Source: an uncultured Opitutales bacterium
Lineage (GTDB): Bacteria > Verrucomicrobiota > Verrucomicrobiia > Opitutales > Oceanipulchritudinaceae
Direction: 5' to 3'
Assembly (NCBI GenBank): GCA_913056355.1
Contig: CAJXMX010000003.1
Location: forward strand, 1-42,419
DNA length: 42,419 nucleotides
The position numbers and the translations under genes were made by a program. Below, piece after piece: positions 1-6,593 of this stretch (position 1 is its first letter; every line of letters begins with the position of its first letter). Under the pieces are notes generated by a model, which was not told the origin of the DNA, did no database searches, and saw only the letters and a list, made by a program, of their open reading frames with translations.

Positions 1-1
1 C

Positions 2-1432
2 GACGAGCAGTACCGCAACGTCAACCCCTCCGACCTCGATCCACCGATCCGCCGCTATCGCGACCTGGTGGAGGACAACATGGAGTACAAGGTCGATTTC
101 ACCCTTCCTTTCGGGCTGGATACCAGGCTCAAGTGGGGCGCCCTGGCCTCAGACTCCTCCCGCGAATACAATGAAATCACCTACTCGGTCACGCCGCTGA
201 CCTGGCAGGGGCAGCCGGACCCGGCCCTCGTACAGGCCATCTACACGGATCCCTACATCGGCTTCGACTGGGACCTGGTGGAGGAGATCGACAGCAACGG
301 GGACGGGACCGTCGACCGCTACAACCTGGGCCCGGCCCTGCAGGGACGCCACTTCATCGCCCGCGGCCGCGGGGGGAACATCTACGAGGGCGACGGTTCG
401 GTCGAGGCGGCCTACCTGATGACCGATTTCTCCCTCTTCGAGGACTGGCGCGTCATCACCGGGGCCCGCTTCGAGAGCAACCGGATGGATGTCCTGCAGT
501 ATCTCGAGCAGCAGGGCGCGGCGAACATCGAGGGCGGCTTCAAGTCCGATGACCTGCTGCCGGCCCTGAGCCTGGTCTACCAGCTGACTGAAAAGCAGAA
601 CCTGCGCTTCGCCTACGGGCGGACCATTGCCACCCCGACCTTCAAGGAATTGTCCCCGGTGGTCATCGTGGACTCCTTCACCGGCGACAAGTTCCAAGGG
701 AATCCCAACCTCAACCGGACCCTGATCGACAATGTCGACCTGCGCTGGGAATGGTTCATCGAGGGCATGGAGATGGTCGCCGTCTCCGCTTTCTACAAGA
801 AGATGGAGGATCCCATCGAGGTCATCTTCTTCGGCGGTGAGGACACCAACGGGGACGGGATCCTCGACAACAACGACATCCAGCCCTTCACCCGCGGCAA
901 CATCGTTCCCCAGAATGTCGAGGAGGCCACCATCTACGGCCTGGAGTTCGAGTGGCGCTACAACCTCGGCCGGCTCACGGAGGCCCTGGAACGCTTCAGC
1001 ATCGGCGGCAACATTTCCCTCATCGAGTCCGAGGTCTCCGTGCCGCAGGACGAGCAGGACTTCTTTGAGTCGGACCCGACCCGGCAGCTGGTCGGCCAGT
1101 CGCCCTTCCTGGTCAATTTCGATTTCGCCTACGACAACGACGATATCGGCACCTACCTCAATCTATCCTACAACTACACCGACGAGCGGCTCTCCGTGGT
1201 CAATCCCAGCAATACCGGGCTGGGCGACGTGTGGGAAACGGGAGTCGGCCGCCTGGACCTGACATGGACCCAGCGCCTGAACGGCAACATGAAGCTCAAG
1301 GTCGCCGTCAAGAACCTCCTCGATCCGGCCTTCGAGAAGTACTACGCCGTCAACGGCGGTCCCGACCGGATCTACGAAAGCTACACCGCCGGCATCTCGG
1401 CCAGTATTGGAATTACCTATACATTTGAATGA
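2..1432 (+). CDS. TonB-dependent outer-membrane receptor, C-terminal part (5' truncated by window edge)
   Basis: This is the beta-barrel half of a TonB-dependent receptor, which takes up a ligand across the outer membrane using TonB/ExbBD energy. The track starts the ORF at a GTG at base 68, but the frame is open back to base 2 (codons reading DEQYRNVNPS...), so the start lies outside the window. Family signs are the alternating amphipathic strands, the 'LRFAYGRTIATPTFKEL' segment followed by 'GNPNLNRTLIDNVDLRWEW', the late 'VAVKNLLDPAFEKYYA' segment and an aromatic-rich end (YTFE). Two Asp-rich loops, DSNGDGTVD and DTNGDGILDNND, resemble calcium-binding loops and probably lie in extracellular loops. 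The plug domain is not in the window, so the substrate cannot be inferred. The next gene starts 37 bp downstream on the same strand and encodes a secreted protein, a likely partner. Confidence 0.88.
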   Translation, partial: DEQYRNVNPSDLDPPIRRYRDLVEDNMEYKVDFTLPFGLDTRLKWGALASDSSREYNEITYSVTPLTWQGQPDPALVQAIYTDPYIGFDWDLVEEIDSNGDGTVDRYNLGPALQGRHFIARGRGGNIYEGDGSVEAAYLMTDFSLFEDWRVITGARFESNRMDVLQYLEQQGAANIEGGFKSDDLLPALSLVYQLTEKQNLRFAYGRTIATPTFKELSPVVIVDSFTGDKFQGNPNLNRTLIDNVDLRWEWFIEGMEMVAVSAFYKKMEDPIEVIFFGGEDTNGDGILDNNDIQPFTRGNIVPQNVEEATIYGLEFEWRYNLGRLTEALERFSIGGNISLIESEVSVPQDEQDFFESDPTRQLVGQSPFLVNFDFAYDNDDIGTYLNLSYNYTDERLSVVNPSNTGLGDVWETGVGRLDLTWTQRLNGNMKLKVAVKNLLDPAFEKYYAVNGGPDRIYESYTAGISASIGITYTFE

Positions 1433-1469
1433 TTGATTCTCTAACCGAAACACAAAACCCGATTATATC

Positions 1470-3050
1470 ATGAAAAAACAGTTGTTCCTGACAGCACTCA
1501 CCCTCGCGGGGGCCAGCCTGGCCTTCGCCCAGACTCCTCCCCGGCTCGGACCGCTGGTCGCCACCGACACCACCCTCGCGGCAGGTTCGGAGTGGTACAT
1601 CGACGGCGTGACCTATGTCGAGCCGGGCGTGACCCTGACCATCGAGCCGGGCGTCACCATCTACGCCAATGATGATCCCGGCGCCAACGCCACGGCCCTG
1701 ATCGTCACCTCCGGCGCCACCATCAATGCGGTCGGCACCCCGGATGCACCCATTGTCTTCACCTCCATTCTGGAAATGGAAACGCCCCTGGACCACAACG
1801 ATGTCGGTCTCTGGGGCGGGGTTATCCTTCTCGGTGAAGCCCGCATCAATGCCGACTCCGGCGACCTCGACAACCCGGAAGGCCTGCCGAATGTCCTGAC
1901 CAACCTCATCGAGGGCCTGGACCCGATCGGCCGTCACGGCCTCACCGTCGAGGCGGAAACCGCCTACCTGACCTATGGCGGCTCCAATGATACCGACAGC
2001 AGCGGGATGCTGAGCTATGTTTCCATCCGTCATACCGGCGACTCCATCACCGGCGACGAAGGGGACGAGATCCAGGGCCTGACCCTCGGCGGTGTCGGAT
2101 CCGGAACCATGATCGAGAACCTCGAGGTCTTCGGCTCCGACGACGACGGCATCGAGATCTTTGGCGGCACGGTGAACCTGCGGAACATCGTCCTGGCCTA
2201 CGCCACCGACGACACGCTGGACCTCGACCAGGGCTACCGCGGCATGGGCCAGAACATCGTGATCCTGCAGAGCAATTTCACGGATATCTTCGCCAATGCC
2301 AAGGACGCCGACAAGGGCGGTGAATGGGACGGTGCCGACAGCCCGGAAACCAATTACCCGCGCTCCCACGGGGTCTTCTCCAACATCACCTTCGTCGCTG
2401 AGGACGCCGGCGTGGGCACGGCCGTGAACCTCAAGGCCGGTGCCGTCTACCAGGTCTGGAATTCCGTTTACCTGGACTACGCCACCTGGCTCGACCTGCG
2501 CAACACCGCCAGCAACAACATCGTCCAGGATGCCGTCAGCAGCGGCGCCACCGATTTCGTGGGCAACATCTTCGAAAGCGCCAGCGCCACCTTCGCCGAC
2601 ATCATCACCGACAACTTCGACGGGGTTGACGCGGTCGGCATCTTCAGCGACGCCGCCAAGAAGAACCTGATCACCGCCGACGCCGGCATCATGGTGACCC
2701 GTGATCCTGACGGCAACAACATTGAAAAGGTCACCCTTTACGGCCCGGCGGAAGACAGCCCGGTCCTTGATTCGGCCAACGTGGTGGCCCTCCCCGACAA
2801 CGGCTTCTTCAAGCCGGTCAGCTATGTTGGCGCCTTCGACGGCCAGTCCAACTGGGCGGCCTGGACCTTCGCGGCCCGGAACGGGTACATCTCCATACCC
2901 GGTTGGACCCAAAGCGAGACCTACGGCAGCATTTACACCATGACCGGCAACCTGGCCCCCGGCCAGTGGGTGTATTCCGGCACCCTGCAGAAGTGGATCC
3001 TCATCGCCGCCGACGACGAAAACGGCAGCTGGATCTACATCGTCAAGTAA
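1470..3050 (+). CDS. Secreted right-handed beta-helix-like protein with aromatic C-terminal module
   Basis: 526 residues with a clear signal peptide (MKKQLFLTALTLAGASLAFAQ). After about residue 40 come turn-rich, Gly/Asp/Val-rich repeats such as 'VEPGVTLTIEPGVTIYAND', typical of parallel beta-helix proteins; 'GLTLGGVGSGTMIENLEVFG' and 'DDDGIEIFGG' look like further coils. No catalytic site was recognised. The last ~50 residues are a different, Trp/Tyr-rich module (WTQSETYGSIY... QWVYSGTLQKWILI... SWIYIVK), comparable to the tail of the 27714-28934 protein. It follows the TonB receptor by 37 bp and is closed by a terminator, so the two form a transcription unit. A surface-exposed ligand-binding partner of the receptor is plausible but inferred. 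The start is an ATG directly before the signal peptide, with no Shine-Dalgarno sequence. Confidence 0.85.
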   Translation: MKKQLFLTALTLAGASLAFAQTPPRLGPLVATDTTLAAGSEWYIDGVTYVEPGVTLTIEPGVTIYANDDPGANATALIVTSGATINAVGTPDAPIVFTSILEMETPLDHNDVGLWGGVILLGEARINADSGDLDNPEGLPNVLTNLIEGLDPIGRHGLTVEAETAYLTYGGSNDTDSSGMLSYVSIRHTGDSITGDEGDEIQGLTLGGVGSGTMIENLEVFGSDDDGIEIFGGTVNLRNIVLAYATDDTLDLDQGYRGMGQNIVILQSNFTDIFANAKDADKGGEWDGADSPETNYPRSHGVFSNITFVAEDAGVGTAVNLKAGAVYQVWNSVYLDYATWLDLRNTASNNIVQDAVSSGATDFVGNIFESASATFADIITDNFDGVDAVGIFSDAAKKNLITADAGIMVTRDPDGNNIEKVTLYGPAEDSPVLDSANVVALPDNGFFKPVSYVGAFDGQSNWAAWTFAARNGYISIPGWTQSETYGSIYTMTGNLAPGQWVYSGTLQKWILIAADDENGSWIYIVK

Positions 3051-3076
3051 GACCCTCTCTTCATAACACATCATTC

Positions 3077-3115
3077 GCAGGGCGGGCTCCCCTCGGGGAC
3101 CCGTCCTGCTCTTTT
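3077..3115 (+). terminator. Rho-independent terminator after the TonB receptor/beta-helix unit
   Basis: GCAGGGCGGG pairs with CCCGTCCTGC (10 bp, one G-U), enclosing a second short stem TCCCC-TC-GGGGA. It is followed directly by TCTTTT. It lies 26 bp after the stop of the beta-helix gene and before the next start at 3215. Confidence 0.8.
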
Positions 3116-3214
3116 CCCTCTCCCGGCAACGGCGCCCGGTGGCCCGTTGAATTGCGTTTGACCTTTTGCCGGGATACGTCTTCCTCTCCTTTTTTCACAA
3201 TTTCGACCACAACC

Positions 3215-3898
3215 ATGAGTAAGAAGAAACAGGAACCGCAGCTGCCCCCGAACCTGGATCCGGAGAGCGATCTTCCACCCGATGCCGACATCGAGGAGCG
3301 CTTTAACGATTTCTGGAAGAAGAACGGGGCCGGCATCTTTGGCGGGATCGCCATCGGGGCCGTGATTGTCATCGGGTTCCAGGTTGTCCAGTACATGGGA
3401 CAAAAGAAGGAGACGGCCATTCGCGAGGAGTTTGCCGAAGCCGCCACACCCGAAGCCAAACTCCAGTTTGTCGAGGAGCACCCGGACCACCAGCTGGCCG
3501 GGCTGGCCCAGCTGCAGGTGGCGGATACCCGCTACGCGGATGGATCCTTCCAGGAGGCCGCCGACCTCTATGCCTCGGCCTCCAAGGTTTTCGAGGATCC
3601 GACCCTCGTTTCCCGCTGCCTCATGGGACAGGGAGTCAGCCTCCTGCAGGCCGGCAGCGTCGAGAATGGACGCGCCCTTCTCCAGGCCGTGGCCCATGAC
3701 TCCAGCGCCCTCGACCAGACCCGTGGCGAGGCGGCTTATCACCTCGCGGTGTCCTACTGGGAAAGCGGCGAAAAGGACAAGGCCCTCGAGTTGACCGATA
3801 CCATCCTCCAGCTCGACGGCGCCCAGTTCTGGGCCTTCCGGGCCAACGCCCTGCGCGAGCGCCTGGGCGCGGATTCGGTCGAAATTCCCAATTCCTGA
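3215..3898 (+). CDS. YfgM/TPR-like single-pass membrane protein
   Basis: 227 residues from ATG at 3215; the track start at 2903 runs back through the terminator and the previous gene and is rejected. The N-terminus is charged (MSKKKQEPQLPPNLDPESD), then comes one membrane segment near residues 33-55 (GIFGGIAIGAVIVIGFQVVQYM). The C-terminal part is helical with TPR-like units: 'LAGLAQLQVADTRYADGSFQEAADLY', 'LVSRCLMGQGVSLLQAGSVENG' and 'GEAAYHLAVSYWESGEKDKALEL'. This architecture, a short cytoplasmic tail, one TM and a soluble repeat domain, matches the YfgM/TPR_21 group, which in proteobacteria acts near the Sec translocon and chaperones. The role here is inferred from architecture only. The next gene on the same strand starts 37 bp later. 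Confidence 0.72.
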   Translation: MSKKKQEPQLPPNLDPESDLPPDADIEERFNDFWKKNGAGIFGGIAIGAVIVIGFQVVQYMGQKKETAIREEFAEAATPEAKLQFVEEHPDHQLAGLAQLQVADTRYADGSFQEAADLYASASKVFEDPTLVSRCLMGQGVSLLQAGSVENGRALLQAVAHDSSALDQTRGEAAYHLAVSYWESGEKDKALELTDTILQLDGAQFWAFRANALRERLGADSVEIPNS

Positions 3899-3935
3899 AC
3901 CCGGTCTCCGGTCGCGATTACCGGACTCTCCCCCG

Positions 3936-5318
3936 ATGGCCAATCCCCAGCATGACAGCTATGATGCGGTCATCATCGGGGCGGGCCTGTCCGGCCTGTC
4001 CGCCGGCATCCGGCTCTCCCAGTTTTTCAAGCGGGTCCTTATCGTGGAGTCGCACAAGATTCCGGGCGGGCTCAATTCATACTACGAGCGGGGCAAGCCG
4101 CGCCAGCTGTTCAGTTCGGGCCTGCATACGGTGACCAACGCCCGGGTAACCAGCCGCAAGTGGGGTCTGGGCCTGATCGCCCGCAACCTCGGGATCCGGG
4201 CGGATGATTTCCAGATCCACCCGCCCCTGACCTCCTCCCGGATCACCACTCCCGCGGCCTCGGTCCGGTTCTCCAACGATCCCCGGATGCTGGCCGACGA
4301 GATCACCCGGGCCTTTCCGGATTCGGGAGAAGCCTTCCGCACCTTTGAGGAACGAATGGTCGAGCTGACCGCCGATCCCGCCGCCAGCCGGGCCGGTGCG
4401 CTGGAGTTTCTCCACTCACATTTCAAGAAACCGGAACTGGCCGACCTGCTGGCCCTCCCGGTCTTCACCTATGCCGGTTATTCCCGGGGGGATATCGACC
4501 TCCGGACCTTCGCCCTCCTCTATCGCTCCATTTTTCTCGATGGCTGCGGATCGCCGGTGGACATGAAGGCTTTTCTCGAGCTCCTCGTGAACCGGTTCCT
4601 GGAGAACGGCGGCGAGCTGTGTTACCGGGCCCCGGTGGATTCCATCCTTCATGAGGAAGGGAAGGTCCGGGGCATCCGCCTCCGGAGCGGAGAGGAGATC
4701 CAGAGTCCCTACGTCCTTTCCTCGGCCGGCCTGGCCGAGACCGGCAACCTGGCCGGGCTTTCCCTTGGCAAGCCGGGCACCGTTTCACTCTTCCAGGCGG
4801 CCTGCAGCTATGCGGAACCGCTCGCCAGCTACGGGGTCGGGGATGCCATCCACTTCCTGAGCCGGAAGGCGAAGCTGGACTGGACCTTCGACCGCGAGGA
4901 GGAGCTCTTCGGGATCCTGACTTTTTCCGCCCAGGACCAGTACGCCTTCGAGTCCGGCAAGCACCAGTTCAAGGCCTCCTGTTTCGATCGCATGGAATTC
5001 TGGAAGGACCTCGACAAGCACGCCTACAGGGCCCGCAAGGAGGAACGCTCCAGCCGCCTGATGGGCCTCGCCGCGGAGGTTTATCCCGGCCTGGCCAAGG
5101 CGGAGCCGCTCCTGGTGGACAGCTTTACCCCGAGGACCATCACGCGCTACACCTCCCATATCAACGGGACCCTCTACGGGGGCGAGGAGAAGGCCTTCGA
5201 CGGCCGCACGCCCGTCCGCAACCTCCTCATCATCGGCAACGACCAGGGCGGGATCGGCATCATGGGCGCGCTGACCAGCGGTATCCTGGTGGCCAACTAC
5301 AGCGTCCTGGTGGGCTAG
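3936..5318 (+). CDS. Phytoene desaturase/CrtISO-like FAD-dependent oxidoreductase
   Basis: 460 residues. The N-terminus has a textbook FAD-binding Rossmann motif (DAVIIGAGLSGLSAGIRLSQ), followed by an acidic residue at the end of strand 2 (VLIVESHKIPGG) and 'GGLNSYYERG'. The C-terminus carries the second FAD contact motif (NLLIIGNDQGGIGIMGALTSGILVA). This pattern is that of the COG1233 amine-oxidase/phytoene-desaturase superfamily, which includes carotenoid desaturases, carotenoid isomerases and retinol-saturase-like enzymes. No crtB, crtY or other carotenoid gene is nearby, so the substrate is open. The gene lies 37 bp after the YfgM-like gene. Its TAG stop is nested in a CTAG shared with the convergent exbB-like gene. 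Confidence 0.8.
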   Translation: MANPQHDSYDAVIIGAGLSGLSAGIRLSQFFKRVLIVESHKIPGGLNSYYERGKPRQLFSSGLHTVTNARVTSRKWGLGLIARNLGIRADDFQIHPPLTSSRITTPAASVRFSNDPRMLADEITRAFPDSGEAFRTFEERMVELTADPAASRAGALEFLHSHFKKPELADLLALPVFTYAGYSRGDIDLRTFALLYRSIFLDGCGSPVDMKAFLELLVNRFLENGGELCYRAPVDSILHEEGKVRGIRLRSGEEIQSPYVLSSAGLAETGNLAGLSLGKPGTVSLFQAACSYAEPLASYGVGDAIHFLSRKAKLDWTFDREEELFGILTFSAQDQYAFESGKHQFKASCFDRMEFWKDLDKHAYRARKEERSSRLMGLAAEVYPGLAKAEPLLVDSFTPRTITRYTSHINGTLYGGEEKAFDGRTPVRNLLIIGNDQGGIGIMGALTSGILVANYSVLVG

Positions 5319-5911
5319 GGCGGCGGATTGTTCTCCTCCTCCAGTTCCGCCGGTTCCCCGCGCTCCCGGATCCATGCCTCCAGTTCCTCCAGGCGCGTGT
5401 CCAGGCGGTTGCGCAGGACAAAGTAGAAGATCATGGCCGGAATGCCGATGGTCAGCCCGGTGGCGGTGGTGATCAGGGCCTCCCCGATGTCCCCGGCCAG
5501 CAGTTCCGGCTTCCCCATGCCCCCGGTGGCGATGGTCTGGAAGGCGCCGATCATGCCGCTGACCGTTCCCAGCAGTCCGACCATGGGGGCAATGGTGGCG
5601 ATAACGTTCATGTACTGGATCCACCGCAGGGTGTTGGTCTCCACGCTCTCCCCCTGTTCCCGCATGCGATCCGCGGCGGCACCGGTGCGGCTGCCTCCCG
5701 GCAATTCCTCAACCGATTCCTCCAGCTGCCGGATCAGCGGATAGCGGATCAGCCGGGATGGACGGAATCCAAACTGGCCGCGCGAGGTCTGGATCCAGAC
5801 ATACAGGATCAGGGCCAGGAGGACCATCGACAGGATGCCCAGCGGATACATGGCCCAGCCGCCTTGTTTGAGGAGTTCGAATAGGGTGATTTCAGCGAGT
5901 GGCAGTTCCAT
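5315..5911 (-). CDS. MotA/TolQ/ExbB proton-channel family protein
   Basis: 198 residues. Three membrane segments are visible: about 16-40 (GGWAMYPLGILSMVLLALILYVW), about 97-122 (VIATIAPMVGLLGTVSGMIGAF) and about 138-166 (IGEALITTATGLTIGIPAMIFYFVL). The second and third hold the Thr-containing family signatures of ExbB/TolQ (GLLGTVxGMI, EALxTTATGLTIGIPA). ExbB proteins form the channel core that couples proton flow to TonB or Tol work. Here no exbD, tonB or tolR follows: the gene is last in its transcription unit and meets the convergent FAD gene at a shared CTAG. It overlaps the 3' end of the preceding small gene by 20 bp, so translational coupling is likely. It is 3' of a large TPR gene, an arrangement I associate with Verrucomicrobia and Planctomycetes. 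Confidence 0.88.
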   Translation of the reverse strand: MELPLAEITLFELLKQGGWAMYPLGILSMVLLALILYVWIQTSRGQFGFRPSRLIRYPLIRQLEESVEELPGGSRTGAAADRMREQGESVETNTLRWIQYMNVIATIAPMVGLLGTVSGMIGAFQTIATGGMGKPELLAGDIGEALITTATGLTIGIPAMIFYFVLRNRLDTRLEELEAWIRERGEPAELEEENNPPP

Positions 5912-6593
5912 GGCCGTGTTTCCTTTCCGCAGGAATTGAATCCCGGAGTTGTTGCAATTCCGTCACCAGGGGTCCCTTGACCACCGGCACCTGGAGCGAT
6001 GGCAGGAGGGCCCAGAATTCGGCCTCCTCGAAATTCTTCATCCGCAGGGCCACCATGCCGGCCAGCCAGCACAGGCGCGGATCGGCCTCCATGGGGTCGA
6101 TGCGGGCGATCATTTCCCGCACCACGGAGCGACATTCCCCAAGCAGGCCCAGTCCCCACAGGCTCCAGGCATGGAGGATCCGGATCTCCATGCTGATGGC
6201 GGGCTCCTGCAGTTCCATCATCCGTGACGTCCACCGGTGAAGCTGCGCCCATTGTCCCGCTTTCGCCAGTCCTGCCAGGGCTTCCTCAAGCGCGGCCGCA
6301 GCTTGTGGGGATAGTCTGGGCAACAGGGGAAGGGCACTTTCCAGGGACGTCAGGATTCTATCGGGAATTCCTCCAGGAGCCTTTGGCTGTATCCATTCGA
6401 TGGCTGCCAATGGGATGCCGATTTGCTGGGACCCCTCCGAGCCGGTTGTTTCCAGGCTGAGGCTCTCCGGGGAGATCCGGATCACGGTTCCCCCGAAGGC
6501 CATGCCGTTGCGGGTCAGGCCCTCCCATTCGGTGCCGCGCACCACCAGCGGGTGCAGGAGCAAACACAGGACCACAAGCCCGGGACTACGCAT
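5892..6593 (-). CDS. Secreted protein of unknown function between TPR and ExbB genes
   Basis: 233 residues beginning with a signal peptide (MRSPGLVVLCLLLHPLVVRG, likely cleaved near 20). Residues 21-70 look like a small beta domain (GMAFGGTVIRISPESLSLET, then an IPLAAIEWIQP strand). The rest is helical and resembles degenerate TPR units (WAQLHRWTSRMMEL, IRILHAWSLWGLGLLGECRSV, LCWLAGMVALRMKNFEEAEFW). I do not recognise a named family. Its start overlaps the end of the TPR gene by 8 bp and its end overlaps the exbB-like gene by 20 bp, so the three genes are certainly co-transcribed. A periplasmic partner of the ExbB complex is a reasonable inference. Confidence 0.7.
   Translation of the reverse strand: MRSPGLVVLCLLLHPLVVRGTEWEGLTRNGMAFGGTVIRISPESLSLETTGSEGSQQIGIPLAAIEWIQPKAPGGIPDRILTSLESALPLLPRLSPQAAAALEEALAGLAKAGQWAQLHRWTSRMMELQEPAISMEIRILHAWSLWGLGLLGECRSVVREMIARIDPMEADPRLCWLAGMVALRMKNFEEAEFWALLPSLQVPVVKGPLVTELQQLRDSIPAERKHGHGTATR

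Noticed and set aside
1413-3074. 553-residue minus-strand ORF opposite the beta-helix gene
   Set aside because: Mirror of Gly/Asp-rich repeats; the terminator and signal peptide support the plus strand.
2903-3214. N-terminal extension of the YfgM-like ORF
   Set aside because: It crosses the end of the beta-helix gene and a strong terminator; the ATG at 3215 fits the family better.
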